The notes beneath the pieces were generated by a model, which was not told where the DNA came from, searched no databases, and saw nothing but the letters and a program-made list of their open reading frames with translations. Shown in pieces: positions 15,326 through 29,201 of a stretch of 64,000 nt of DNA. Within the stretch, counting starts at the first letter, position 1. Each line of letters opens with the position of its first letter. Position numbers and translations under genes: made by a program. The DNA comes from Megaleporinus macrocephalus (taxonomy: Eukaryota; Chordata; Actinopteri; Characiformes; Anostomidae): positions 38,011,824 to 38,075,823 of the forward strand of contig CM038725.1 in NCBI GenBank assembly GCA_021613375.1. The letters are read 5' to 3'.

Positions 15326-16034
15326 CTACACGTTTTGTTGTGTGCTGTGAAATGCAGGGATGCTTAGAGTGGATTAAATGGAAGAATTCTGAAATTTATT
15401 GTATTTTACTGTCAACATCTTAGATTACAGGCTATTGTACATTCTTAGCTGTCAATGACAATCAGGAACGATTTAATTATTAGTTTACTTGAGTATCTCT
15501 ATTTTGCAGAGCACTTCTGAACGCTTTATATTATTTTTGGTAAGATTACGGCCTAGAAAACAACATACAATAGAAAACACAATATTTCCTTCTTAATAAC
15601 TAACAGGAAATGTACCATACTCAGGTAAATGAATCATTTGATAGCAAGTTTATAATTAAGTTACAAATTTATTTGTAAGATATGTTAATAAAGCCATATA
15701 TAAGGTGGTAGCCAATATTTAAATGTAATCTGACAATTAGAAGCACACCTATAATGTATTTGTGTGAAATCTATTAAAAAATGATCAAAACCTGTAGTGA
15801 TGAATAAGGTTAGTAAATTGTCACATAAAATTCATTGTAAATATATTGTTGCTGTTTGAAAAAAAAACATGTGTTCTCAAAGGGGTAACAGTAGAAGTTA
15901 ATGCAGACTTTGTAATTAAATATGATAGGTTAACATTTATTATGTAAGCTGTTATTACGATATAAAACAAAGTTAATTGTAGTGTCTATAGTTTATAACG
16001 CAAACTCTTTAGACTAGCAGAAAAGAGCTTCAGT

Positions 16035-17472
16035 CCGAAGATCCAGGTCTCCTAGGAAATAGCATGAACTTTTCAGCCTAGAATAGGGCATATTCCACTT
16101 CTGAATCCCGCATGTTATTGTTACTGAGGTCCAGCTCTGTCAGGCAGAAGTTTGCCGATTGTAGGACTGAATCAAGATTTAAGCGAACTTTCCCTCAGCT
16201 TTACGGAAACCCATCTAAATGCAAAGATAGTATATCATGCGTGACAGACGAACTACACATTTTCTTGTGTGCTGTGTATTGCAGGGATGCTTAAAGTGGA
16301 TGAAATGGAAGAATTATAAAACCTATTATATTTTACTGTCAACATCTTAGATTACAGGCTATTGTACCTTCTTAGCTGTCCATGACAATCAGGAACGATT
16401 TCATCAATAGTTTACTTGAGTATCTCTATTTTGCAGAGCACATCTGAACGCTGTATATTATTTTTGGTAAGATTACGGCCTAGAAAACAACATACAATAG
16501 AAAACACAATATTTCCTTCTTAATATCTAACAAGAAATGTACCATGCTCAGGTAAATAAAACATTTGTTAACAAGTTTATAATTAAGTTCCAAATTTATT
16601 TGTAAGATATGTTAATAAAGCCATATATAAGGTGGTAGCCAATATTTAATTGTAATCTGACAATTAGAAGCACACCTACAATGTATTTGTGTGAAATCTA
16701 CCAAAAATTGATCGGAACCTGTAGTGATAAATAATGTTAGTACCTCCAAAAGTCCAGGTCTCTTATGAAAGAGCATAAACAATTTAGTCTAGAATAGGGC
16801 ACATTTCACTTCTGAATGCTTCAGGTTATTGTTACTGAGGTCCAGCTCTGAACTTTCCAGGCCATCAAAGAGAAGCTCCACTCCTGAATCCTGCATATTA
16901 TTGTTACTGATGTCCAGCTCCTACAGGGATGAGATTATCTACGGAAACCCATCTAAATGCAAAGATAGTATATCATGCGTGACAGACGACCTACACATTT
17001 TGTTGTGTGCTGTGTAATGCAGGGATGCTTAGAGTGGATTAAATGGAAGAATTCTGAAACTTATTGTATTTTACTGTCAACATCTTAGATTACAGTCTAT
17101 TGTACCTTCTTAGCTGTCCACCCCAATCAGGAACGATTTCATTAATAGTTTACTTGAGTATCTCCATTTTGTATAGTTAACTTTTCAGGACATCAAAAAG
17201 CAGCTCTACTCCTGAATCCTTCATATTATTGTTACTGATGTCCACCTCCTACATGGATGAGATTGTCTGATTGCAGAGCACTTCTGAACACTTTATATTA
17301 TTTTTGATAAGATTACGGCCTAGAAAACAACATACAATAGAAAATACAATATGTCCTTATTAATAATTAACAGGAAATGTATAACACTCAGGTAAATTAA
17401 TCATTTGTTAGCAAGTTTATAATTAAGTTCCTATCTAAATGCAAAGATAGTATATCATGCATGACAGACAAA
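16035..17472. repeat. Near-identical duplicated block, copy 2
   Basis: Partner of 13888-15325. Between the copies (about 15.33-16.03 kb) lies a more diverged unit of the same array. A landmark phrase (tatgttaataaag) recurs at about 13157, 14461, 15680 and 16608, so spacings are uneven and units have been rearranged as well as duplicated. Confidence 0.85.
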
Positions 17473-17800
17473 CTACACCTTTTGTTGTGTGCTGTAAAAT
17501 GCAGGGATGCTTAGAGTGGATTAAATGGAAGAGTTTTATAACCTATTATTCTGAAACTTATTGTATTTTACTGTCAACTTCTTAGATTACAGGCTATTGT
17601 ACCTTCTTAGCTGTCCATGACAATCAGGAACTATTGCATTAATAGTTTACTTGAGTATTTCTATTTTGCAGAGCACTTCTGAAGCCTGAACTTTTCAGCC
17701 TAGAATAGGGCATATTCCACTTCTGAATCCTTCAGGTTATTGTTACTGAGGTCCAGCTCTGTCAGGCAGAAGTTTGCCCATTGTAGGACTGAGTCAAGAT

Positions 17801-18112
17801 TTAAATATTGTTGACGATAACTGCTGAGTGAAACTGTTCCCGCACTCCAAGCAGAGATATGGTTTCTCTCCTGTATGAGTGCGTATGGTATATTTTGAGA
17901 GCACTGTATCTATCAAAACTTTTCAAACAGTAGTGATTTCTGTCCTTGCCACATTTCTCCATTTGTCTGTTAGATGTGTTTATGTGGATGATACCACATG
18001 AAGTTTGCGTACTGGAAAATCTTCTGGATGCCATAATCTTATATTTAACCTGTTTCAACAGATTAATGTTCCTCTTGGTAGAATGTGCTGATGTGTTTAA
18101 TGAAGCACATGC
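17801..18112 (-). pseudogene. Broken C2H2 zinc-finger exon next to the LRR array
   Basis: The minus-strand sequence keeps the full family leader, including H-S-T-K-R-N, V-K-Y-K and M-A-S-R-R-F-S-S-T-Q. An acceptor (CTTCCAG) ends at 18160. The first finger lacks its second Cys (HYC-L-K-S-F) and has Y-H-x-H spacing damage. A frameshift then puts the second finger into the wrong frame (R-R-E-T-I-S-L). After that the ZNF sequence stops abruptly and LRR-array sequence begins at about 17800. The frame upstream of M-A-S-R-R is open only back to a TTG at 18127. I judge it a dead ZNF unit truncated by recombination with the LRR repeats. Confidence 0.8.
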
Positions 18113-18161
18113 ACGGCCTAAAGGCAAGTGTAGCAGAAGACTCGAAAAATGATTTATTTCT

Positions 18162-19480
18162 GGAAGAAAAGAAAATCAAAGGCAATGTGTAATGCAACAA
18201 AAGTAGCCTGTTGCCAATCATAAATAGTCCAATAACAGAAAATTAAAGAAAGAATAAACATCAATCTGTTGTGGACATAAGCTAAGTTGCGTTGTCATGT
18301 TGATATTGTAAAACTACCACCTTCACAAACAGGCTGGGTTCAAATCTTTTCACTGTACATCAGACAACTTCAGAATTAGTGTCATTTCGTTTAGATGATG
18401 GTGCATGATTATTAAATTAAGCTATGTAAGACTAGGAAGTGTAACAAAACCGAAAAACTTGTTCATGTCAGTTTTTGATTTTCACATCATCTTTGTATTT
18501 TGCTAGGTTTCAGGTCTTTGTAAATAACACCAACAGTCGTCTTACCCTATACAACACCTGCTACGTTAATTTTGTATTTACGTATTTGTCCTCTCCTGTA
18601 AAGTTGCCATTTTAAAGAAACTTGTTCCTTATTGGACAGTAACAATACGTAACATACTTAGCAAAAAAGGCAGTTTGAATTCAGAAATGACATGATACAT
18701 TATGGAACCAAAATAGAAGTCTGCATCTACACAGTCTAAGTAGGTGAAATCCAGTCATTATCTAAATTGCCAGCCAAATTTTGCCAAATAGAACTGTAAC
18801 TGCTTCTGTAGTGCTATGTAACTTACCACAGCATGAATAACAACATCAGAAATGTTTGAAAAATACCCCATAAATTTAAGAAAACACAGTGAATTTCAGA
18901 AGTTGGACATAAACTGTAATAGGATTTGTTTACAGGTTCGGGAACATATTTCTTATAGAGACAAAAAAGAGAGAAAAATAACTTCAACTGTTTAAGATTA
19001 TCACAAAACCCACACATAACTTCACGCAAATGCTTAGTAAAACTAACTTAGGCAATCAACAAACAGAATTTCATACACACATTCATTCATCATTACAAAT
19101 CAAGGTTTTCTAACGCAGACTTGGTTCAGGAATAAAACAGAACATAGTGTCAGTGGTGAGATTTAGCGCAGTGTCTGTTATGTGTCTCCTAATGGTGTCA
19201 GCAAGAGTCATTCTTAATAAAGTCCACAGCCTTGAATGTCCCTACTGGTCACTTTCCATACAATTATGCATGGTCACCTTATCTTATATCTCAGCCTGCT
19301 TCTCAAGGAACAACCACTTTCTAAGCATCAGAGAAAACAAAGTTTTGAAAGTCCTTCGGAAATGGGAACTTTATGAAGGAGTTGCAATCTTGCATGTATG
19401 TGACTTTATGCCATGAATACACCATGAACCCGCATATATACACCATACCAAGAAGAGGTCACCATTATGTTTCTCAGCTT
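18162..19480. other. Non-coding stretch between broken ZNF and ZNF C
   Basis: AT-rich. The segment near 18735-18850 resembles sequence near 34.67-34.80, 42.97-43.09 and 46.64-46.80 kb, so it belongs to the ZNF duplication unit. No gene is seen. Confidence 0.5.
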
Positions 19481-19529
19481 GATGTCTTGCAGTCCTTCAT
19501 ATTCGTTCTGTACAAAACTGTTAAGTGTT

Positions 19530-19720
19530 TCCGATCACACCAATAACCTACCTGTTGTGGTCGTCAAGGTCTTATCTCCTTCATTACAACCCTCAACAAG
19601 AACAACCCAATCATATAGTATACAAAACATATCTCCTGAAGAAGGGAAGACAGAGTGGCACTCTTATTGCAACAGGCATGAACTGCATGATGTGTAGGAA
19701 CCAGAAGTGAAGTAGTTTGC
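19530..19720 (-). repeat. Shared 3'-flanking sequence of ZNF units
   Basis: This segment resembles 48.19-48.36 kb, downstream of ZNF G (shared phrase caacaagaac and the tract ending in ttattgcaac). On the minus strand the element supplies a poly(A)-like AATAAG for ZNF C and a perfect AATAAA for ZNF G. Confidence 0.55.
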
Positions 19721-19888
19721 TAAACCTTCAAAACTGCAAATAAAACAACTAGTTTCAATATATTAACTTACAAAGCAAACAAATCATTACTGTTGAATGT
19801 TGAGCTTCTCAATCTCTCAATTTTATTGGATGCTTATGTATCAGAAGCAACAAAAATCTGGGCTGAAAACACCATTTCCTGCAGACTT

Positions 19889-20452
<564 letters not shown>

Positions 20453-20549
20453 CTAGGCGGAACGTCCTGATGTGTTTACAGAAGCACATTTAAGCTGGAT
20501 AGGGACGTGCCGAAGATTTGAAACTGGACATCATTCATTGCTGGAAGAA

Positions 20550-21630
20550 GAAGAAGAAGAAAATATAAACTTAATGTGGAATGCAACAATAGTAGTCTAA
20601 TCCAAATCATAAACAGTCCACTTACACCAACTGGCAAAAAACTACTTGATCACTCAAACTCTTGTATAATACTTAAGTTTGACATAAAGCTCAAATCAGA
20701 AACTTCAGGGTTGTGACTGTGATTATTCAAAAACTGCCAACATCATTCCAAACATCATAACCAAAATGATTCCACTTGCAATGTGTTTTATTCTATATAC
20801 ATGTATATATGTAATAATAACAGAATGTGTCTATGAAGGAAATTATTTTAATGGCTAATTCTTCAGTTGAACTGTACTCAGTGTCTAAATATGGCAGCAA
20901 AAAAAAATTAAAAGCTTAAAGTCCTTCAAGAAGTTCAGACTATTGGGGGTACATCATTTTGATCTGTGCTTCCAGTCGTGCTTCCAGCCGAGAGAGGAGA
21001 AACAGCCAAAAGGTGGGATGGCAGGGGTCCAAAGAGATCATTTATTTTGCTGAAATTTGGATATTCACCAATGTGCTTCATGTCTTTAAACTGTCATTCA
21101 TTTTTGGCAGTACAATGGCACACGTTGGTTTGAGGAATTGTGAACACCAAGGTACTTAATAAAATGAGCTGCATGTTTAGATGGTGAGTCTTGGACCTTT
21201 GCATTCCAGTAAAATTTGCTTAAAGTAACGGTGCAGCACAAATAGGACAGAAGCAGAAAGACAACAACAAACACAGCTGCTGCAGAGACAGAATATTTCT
21301 AATGTTGATAGACTACAGTAAATACTAAGGGAGTAGTTATTCCAAAACCAAGACCAAAACCTGCTGGGCCCACCTGTTAAGTCATTAGTTTTTCCATTAA
21401 CATAACGATGCTATACACATAAAAGCAATTATTGTAACATAAATCCAAGTTTGGAGATAAGAGAAAATTATTGTACAGTATCAGCGAGTCATCTGCTGAA
21501 GAACAGCGTACAAATAGCAATGCTGCAGGAATAAAAAGGTACCAACACTCTAAGCAGACTACGCTCTGCTGTAATTAATCAAATTAGAAAGAGATTTTAT
21601 AAATAAAAACATTAACAGGCTCATAATTTA
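20550..21630. other. Non-coding stretch upstream of ZNF C
   Basis: No gene recognised. A GAA-rich run at 20545-20560 is the complement of the acceptor pyrimidine tract of ZNF C. Confidence 0.45.
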
Positions 21631-21633
21631 TGT

Positions 21634-21930
21634 AAATGTTGTATGCTTTTAAACAGCAGCCACACTTTACAGATGGTTCTTCTGCCTTTATAAATAACAC
21701 CAATAGGCTCCTCGTTGGTTGGAATGTTGTATGCTCTTAAACAGCAGCAGTACTTTAAAGACGGCTCCTCAGTTTTTATAAACAACACAAATCAGGTCCT
21801 GGTCTGTGTGGATGTTGTATGTTTTAAAACGGCAGCTGCACTTCACAGAAGGCCCCTCAGCCTGTAAAAATAACACCAATAGATTCCTGATCTGTGTGAA
21901 TGTTGTACGTTTTTAAACTTTACAGACGAT
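21634..21930. repeat. 88-bp minisatellite, four diverged copies
   Basis: The landmark tgttgta recurs at 21638, 21725, 21813 and 21901 (spacings 87, 88, 88). Each unit also carries ataacaccaat-like and cagcagc-like phrases. A single inverted relative is seen near 62483-62545. Confidence 0.85.
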
Positions 21931-21934
21931 CCCT

Positions 21935-22700
21935 TACTCTCTACAGCGCCTGCTGGAGCAATTCCGGCTATTTTGATTAAATGTACTCGGAGAAACGTAC
22001 AGATCTGGAACGGTGACCAAATATAATGACTGTAGTTTGTTCTCCGTTTCAGCTCCACTTAGAAAACGTACTGTGAGAGACTTGAGGAGGATATTTGTGA
22101 GTAATAGGAGAGAAGAAATGTGAATATCTGCTGAACATCAGCCTAACTTTAACTTCACCGACCTGACCTAAGTTCTCGGAGCTGCAGCTGTTCTGCTCTG
22201 CGGTGGATCTTCTCCTTATTCACTTCACTCTCCTTCATCACCGATAGACTCCTTTCTTATTTCGCTCTGTGTGTTTATATACACACAGATGAAGCTCCTC
22301 AATGTTAGCTAGCTTAGCAGCCTTTAGCTAAACAGCCTCAGAGTCGTGAATCACAGCTCTACATGATTCAGCTCAGTAAATGTAGTGATTGAAAGACTGT
22401 CTGTACACTCACTGTACTGCTGTGCTCGGTTTCCAGCAGGAGAGGATCATCTGAAAGCTCTGCTGGTCACATTCAGCGCTTTTACTCCCATATGACACCA
22501 GAAACCAACATAAACACGACCAGCACAGACTTCCTGCTCACCAGCTTCTCTTCTTCTGGTTGGTATGGCACTGTAAGGTGCATTAGCGCCCCCTACTGAG
22601 CTCAAGTGTAGTGTAGGACTTGAGAGGACCCTGTACAGCCCCTTAATAACAACGGTATAACATCTTAACCCCATTGGATCTGCACTCTACACACACCTTA
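21935..22700. promoter_or_regulatory. GC-richer promoter-like region
   Basis: This stretch is less AT-rich than its surroundings. It carries a CTCF-like 12-mer on the minus strand at 22588-22599 (TCAGTAGGGGGC, one mismatch to CCASYAGRKGGC) within cattagcgccccctactg, which resembles the attagcgccaccacctgg block near the ZNF promoter cassettes. It could hold the first exon of ZNF C (minus strand), but no standard cassette donor is visible. The part 21940-22060 has an inverted relative near 62.37-62.48 kb. Confidence 0.3.
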
Positions 22701-25700
22701 CACACAACTCAGCTGTTCAGTGATATACTCTCGTGAATAACTTACAATGGCTTGCCTCTCTCTTGATCTTCTCCCTCTATCTTCTGTCTCCCCTTCTGCC
22801 TCTCTCTCTCGATGTTTGGGACATCACATAGATGTCACCAGAGCTAGAAGTCATCAGAGCTCCATCTCTACTGGCTGATCAATTGGCCCTCCTGCCTGAC
22901 CTGTTGATGCCCTCCTGATCGTCAGCCTGCATAACCGGAATTACTGAGCTCAAACATCTGCACCATCTCTCACTCTGACAGAGAACCTATGAGATGATTC
23001 AAACTTTTACATCAGTACCCCTTGAATTAGAATATTTATGAAACATGTTCAAGCCGAGCCTCTACTTGTATCTGGTCATAAAATCTTCTTAGCTTTGTCA
23101 TTCTCTCTCTATCCGGGTTTGACCAGAGGAGGATGGTCACTCTTTTTTTGTCCGGGTCCACCATTTTCATTGTTTAATCAAATTTGCCAAAATATATAAG
23201 GCTTACATTCAAATATATTTCATATAGTTGTACAATTTCATAAATTTACATTCCAATACACTCAAATTACTTGGAAAATTTCTCCACATGATATATTTTA
23301 TGAATTACATTGTATATTCTTATTTCTATTAAACGTTTCACCAAAAATGTGAAAATAATTTAAGCTTTATCTTACCTTCACATGCATTTTTTTGGACCGT
23401 TAATTCCAAGACATTTACATTAGTTTGAACATGCATTTTCTTATGAAAATAAAATTTTGTGCTTCACTAGCATTGCCAAAATACAAAATGCTCTAGACTT
23501 ATGTTTATGTACATTAATATATGTTTTTATTCCAAGACACTAAAATTAGTAGGAAAATGCCTCTGAATTTTTTGGATTACATTGTCAAGTTCTATTGAAA
23601 ATTACATTTAAATGTTGTACAAAAATGGTCACTTTGATTTGTAGGGTAGAACACTCCCTCGCATCCCTGGTGGCTGAGCCTCTTTTTATTAAATTATTTA
23701 AAAACAATTATGTTTGTATGTCAAATGTCATCTTTATTACAACTTTCATTCTTTTCTGAAGACTTAACTGCGTTCTAAGTTACACAACCTCTAATTCCAT
23801 CAGTGAACCTTAAATGGATTTCCACACCTGTGATGTTGAAAAAGAAACAAATCCACATCTGTAGGCTAGCAAATATATTTGAATATATGAAATTAGATTT
23901 ATACTCATTTCAGCACGATGACATAATGGCATCATTTCAGTTTAATGAATCATCATAAATTGAATGTACATAATTCATACCAAGTTCTAATTTTATCATT
24001 GCTATATAACTATAACTATAGAATTTTCTCTTGAACAAAAAGAAAATCTAAACTGGACTTGATCTGCCGAGGTTTTACATGACTATACTAGTTTGTTTAA
24101 TCAGTACCACTGATCATATAGGTCCCATCAGTTAACCTGCAATGCTGTAGGACTAAACTACACAAAACAAAACAGAACCCAAAGCAGAACCATTGACTCT
24201 TCATAGCACCACTCTTCAAAGTAAAGGTTTTTTTTATTGACAATTAACATGCTTGGGTTTTGTGTCAATCTAATGTACTTTGATACTATTTTTTCATCTC
24301 TTCTGAGAGAAAATCATGTGTACTCATGCCAGTACTCACTAAATCTAACCTAAATATTTAAAAAGACATTAACTAGTTTGCCTAATTCGCCAGTACTTCC
24401 AGCGTGTTATCCATCAACAATTGTACATAAACACAAAACGTGTTAAAACATAATTTCTCTTGTACCCATCCTATACACACATTCAAAACTTTAATCTACG
24501 TTGCTTTACAAGGCCTTAACTGAAACATTCTGAACTCAATACTAAGACTCTTATTGCAGGATTGGTGTGCAAAGGTCTAATTTGAATGTTTACCATAACC
24601 CATTTAACCCATATTATTATTAAATAATTGTTTGAAAAATGAAACAAAGGAAAACATGTTCTTAAAGGTTTTCTTGCTTTAAAGACAGTGGCTACATTGT
24701 ACTGCACTGTGTGTCAAGCAAAAACATGTTGAGATACAAAGTACTACTATGTAATGTGAACAAGCTCTATCAGAAAGAGAGATGCAAATGATTTACATCA
24801 GTTAAAGGGGGACCCAGGCTGAAAAGTAGGATCTTATTGTTCATATTATGCAGGATCCTGGAATGGAGGTCATTGTTCATGTTATGCAGGATCCTGGAAT
24901 GGATGGCATTGTTCATGTTATGCAGTATTCTGGAGTTTTGCTCCCCTCAGTCTTATGTATTTATTTGTTTGCACCCCTTCAAGGTGCTAAAGAAGCACGC
25001 TCTTGCAGGAAAATTACGAATCAACGCCTGCATAAAGCAATAAAAAATATAAAATGTTAAATTAGACAGTTTTAAAAGAGAAAATATTGTTAACAGCTAG
25101 CAAAAGAATTCTGACAACCTTTTTATCTTTCATTGTGAAATTACACCAAAATCTAGATTTTGACATTGATTTTACAATTGTACAGTTAGTAAATATAGTA
25201 GAAGCACAACTGCATTAAATAAAAATATCAGTCCGAAACAAACAAAAAAACTTTCAATTGAATATCTTTGAATAAGCTAAAATAAATTATTTTAGATTTG
25301 TTCTTTGTATCTTAAAAATATATTTGTAACACTAAAACTAAACTTAAACAATAGTTGTGGCAAATAACAACTTCTTTTTAGCACTATATATTTTTTGCAA
25401 CATTGGTAAAGTTGATTTGTTTGTAATGATATGAGTTTTTGATATGATATGTCCACAGCTTTACATAAACTTTACCGATCATACATGGCAAATGTCATAA
25501 ACATCTCATGTTTGGCATTACTGGTCAGTTATTTAACTGAATACAATTATGTAGTTCTCTATTGACTTGCAAGTGGAGTTACAATGACTGTGTCCAGTAC
25601 CAGAAATCTTGTGTACACATGTACACATAGCATTTGCTGCAGAATATTAGAGCTCTGGAAATTTTGAAGGAAGTGCCTATGGAAACAGCAAAGCAAGAAG

Positions 25701-26200
25701 GTGATGTTACATATGACCTCGATGTGAAGTCATCATGTAAATTTTTCTTACCATACATTGTAGGTTTGCACAATTCCTCTGTGATTTCTTTAAAAAAAAA
25801 TCATAATATTCTTGTTTTTTGTTATCAATTATTCAAATGACAAAAATTTTGTGAAGAAAGAGTTAACCTACAGTGTTCAGTTCTTCAACACAGCTTGTTA
25901 AGGTAAGACACATTTGTTTTTCTTAAATAAAAGTGTAGGCAAAAATACATAGTTCTTCAAGAAGTGTTTATTTCCTGTTGAATCTCTAGTAAATCTATAA
26001 AAATTATACGTACGGGTATTCATTTCCGTTATCAATTATGCAAAAGATACGAACTTGAAAAAAAGGTTGACTTAATCACTTGTATAGTGCGGCTTGTATG
26101 GCTAAGGCCCATTTATCATTCTCTAAATACAAATAATGTACATGCCCCCTTTACACTTTACTGTTGCAGTTTTCTGTGGCTTATCTGCTTGATTACAGTC
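22700..26200. other. Large intergenic stretch without recognised genes
   Basis: Mostly AT-rich. The only structured element seen is the 36-bp repeat at 24836-24943. A frame at 25634-25840 is short, has no recognised domain and ends in low-complexity sequence. No RNA gene is recognised. Confidence 0.45.
24836..24943. repeat. 36-bp minisatellite, about three copies
   Basis: The landmark attgttcat starts at 24836, 24872 and 24908 (exact 36-bp spacing). The first two copies share tatgcaggatcctggaatgg and the third is diverged. The period is a multiple of three, which explains the open frames across it. Confidence 0.85.
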
Positions 26201-26264
26201 CTCAAAAAGAACACTTAGATCACAAAGCAAACAGGAACACATCTTAGGAAGGCAAACTGGCACT

Positions 26265-26270
26265 TTTATT
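26265..26270 (-). terminator. Poly(A) signal of ZNF D
   Basis: TTTATT on the plus strand gives AATAAA in the transcript, 385 bp past the ZNF D stop. It lies in the same position type as the signals of ZNF G and (weaker) ZNF C. Confidence 0.5.
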
Positions 26271-26654
26271 GTAACAAACATCAATAAGTTAATGTTTAGG
26301 AATTAAAGGAGTAAAATAAGGACTCAGGAATCCAAGTGCAATGTCAAATTATTGTCAAGTCATACATCACTGCATGTAAAACAATGTACTAGATAGACAC
26401 ACTGAATTAGAAAATAAAGAACCTCTTATTATTGAAAAGGGAGCTTCAAAACTGTTTTAAACATGCCCATGTTTCAAATGAAACTAATTTTGGTAAGATA
26501 ATTATATAACACATTTTCATTGAGTGTATTAGCTGTAGGCTTGGCTTGGCTTGGTGGTCAGCACAGGAAACTATACTTCATTGTACACTCATGTTCGAAA
26601 CAGCATAAATAAAATCTGGGCTGTTACTTCCAGAATATATCATAGTTTCACTCA

Positions 26655-27374
<720 letters not shown>

Positions 27375-27549
27375 TCAGCAGTTTTACATTTGTCTTGGTG
27401 GAATTCAGACATGAAGGGGAAATATTGACACAGCACCTTGTTTCTGGAAGAAGAAAAAGATGAAATCATAAACTTCATGTGCAATGTAACAAAACAGTTA
27501 GATATAACTCATAAATGTTACACTTGCATCACCTACAATAAAGTATAGA

Positions 27550-29201
27550 TTCAAGATTCAAGAGTTTTATTGTCATATGTACAGCAGAACAGACAGTTAC
27601 ACTGTACAATGAAATTCTTACTTTGCTGCTCCTCCATTCACCAATAGATAAGATAACAAATAAAAGAAATAAAAAATATATATACAAAATATACAAAGTA
27701 TAACAATATAAGTTGAAGTAGATAAAAATATTTTTATAGTTAAAGAATAAAAAATAAAAGTTATGTGTGCTTTTATGTGCAAGTATGAAGAGCAGCAGCC
27801 ATAAAGTGCAAGTTGCAAGTAACGAATGTAAACAATAATGTTTGTGTGAGTAGTGAATGTAAACAGTATTCTGACAGTACAGTGAGTGTAAGGTGCAGTT
27901 TAAATCAGACCAGTTAAAACCAGTTCAGAAAGGAGAGGTTGGAGAGGTAGTGCGTGAGGTGTTCACAAGCCTGATGGCCTGTGAGTAGAAACTGTTTGTC
28001 AGTCTTGTGGTCCTGGACTTCACACTCCTGTAACGTCTGCCTGAAGGTAAACGTGTGAAGAGTGTGTGCTGGGGGTGTGTACTGTCCCTGATTATGTTGT
28101 GGGCCCTCCTGGTGACCCTGGTGTGGTAGATGTTCTGTAGTGAGGGGAAGGCTGCTCCTGAGATGGACTGTGCAGTTTTGATCACACGCTGGAGAGCCTT
28201 TCTGTCCTGAGCAGTAGAGTTTCCATACCAGACGATGATGGAGCTGGTAAGAACACTCTCAATCATACTCCTGTAGAAGGTGCTGAGAATTTTGGTTGGC
28301 ATACCAAATTTTCTCAGCCTTCTCAGAAAGTACAGTCGCTGCTGGGACTTCCTGATGATGATCTGAGTGTTGTGGGACCAGCTGAGATCCTCACTGATGT
28401 GAATGCCAAGAAACTTAAAGGTTTTCACCCTCTCTACCTCAGTCTCCCCTATGTACAGGGGTGTGTGTAGCTCTCGCTTCCTCCTTGGATCAACAATCAT
28501 TTCCTTGGTCTTGTCTGCATTCAAGGAAAGATTGTTGTCATGACACCAGGCCACCAGCTCAGCCACCTCCTTCCTGTACGCTGTCTCTTCCCCACCAGTG
28601 ATCAGTCCAATGACTGTAGTATCATCAGCAAATTTGATGATGCTGGTGTTGTTCTGGGAGGCCACGCAGTCGTATGTGAAGAGCGTGTACAGAAGGGGGC
28701 TCAGCACACAGCCTTGAGGGACCCCTGTGCTCACTGTTCTTGTGCTGGATGTGCAGCTGCCGACTCTGACTGACTGGGGTCTGTCTGTTAGAAAGTTCAG
28801 CACCCAGTTGCAGAGGGCTGGTGTCAGTCCGAGGGTGAGGAGCTTTTCTGAGAGTCTGTGTGGGATGACCGTGTTGAATGCTGAACTGTAGTCAATAAAG
28901 AGCATTCTGACATATGTGTCCTTGCCCTCCAGGTGTGTGAGGGCTTTGTGAAGAGTAGCGTTGATTGCGTCGTCTGTAGACCGGTTCCGGCGGTATGCGA
29001 ACTGTAAAGGATCTATAGTGTTGGGAATGGTCTTCCGGATGTGAGTCATGACTATCCTCTCGAAGCACTTCATCACGATTGAAGTGAGTGCAACAGGGCG
29101 ATAGTCATTTAGGCATCTCACATTACTTTTCTTTGGGAGGGGCATGATGGTGGTGGTCTTAAAACAGGATGGCACAAAAGCTTGCGTGAGTGACAGATTG
29201 A
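27550..29201 (-). mobile_element. 5'-truncated CR1/L2-like LINE with target-site duplication
   Basis: The minus-strand reverse-transcriptase frame (27925-29175) keeps [28 protein letters not shown] and the catalytic [10 protein letters not shown] box. It ends in the usual C-terminal region ([10 protein letters not shown]). The 3' end has AATAAAACTC followed by TTGAATC-type short repeats. TATAGA flanks both ends (27544-27549 and 29202-29207), and the paralogous site near 38.06 kb is empty. The element lies in the intron of ZNF D in the same orientation. The endonuclease domain and 5' part are missing, so it is not autonomous. The frame is open for 416 residues, which indicates a fairly young copy. 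Clade placement (CR1/L2 type) is from motif resemblance only. Confidence 0.85.

Larger units (their letters stand above)
12870..17800 (-). pseudogene. Tandem array of decayed NLR-type leucine-rich-repeat exons
   Basis: Read on the minus strand, short segments repeat the ribonuclease-inhibitor-type LRR pattern of teleost NLR proteins. Examples are ELDISNNNMKDSAVELLF (near 12905-12960) followed by D-G-L-K-S-S-Y-C-K-I-E-I-L, and LTELDLSNNNMRDSEVEYAL (near 13925-13995) followed by a stop. Nine or more such remnants are spaced along the region, near 12.93, 13.60, 13.68, 13.98, 14.72, 15.07, 16.12, 16.87, 17.23 and 17.74 kb. They are separated by AT-rich intron-like sequence that is itself repeated. 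No copy gives a full-length LRR exon of the usual length (about 57 codons). Stops interrupt most copies, and no NACHT, death-fold or B30.2 domain is found in the window. I infer a non-functional fragment of an expanding NLR locus. Confidence 0.7.

Noticed and set aside
13157..16650. Evenly repeated segments considered as a CRISPR-like or satellite array
   Set aside because: Spacings are uneven (about 1304, 1219 and 928 bp), the repeats contain LRR coding remnants, and the DNA is eukaryotic. A decayed exon array explains them.
25634..25840. 68-codon frame with a moderately charged first half
   Set aside because: No acceptor, family or paralogue was recognised, and the second half is low-complexity AT-rich sequence. 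Too weak to call.
28540..28773. Cys-rich 77-codon plus-strand frame
   Set aside because: It is antisense to the intact reverse-transcriptase frame of the LINE at 27550-29201.
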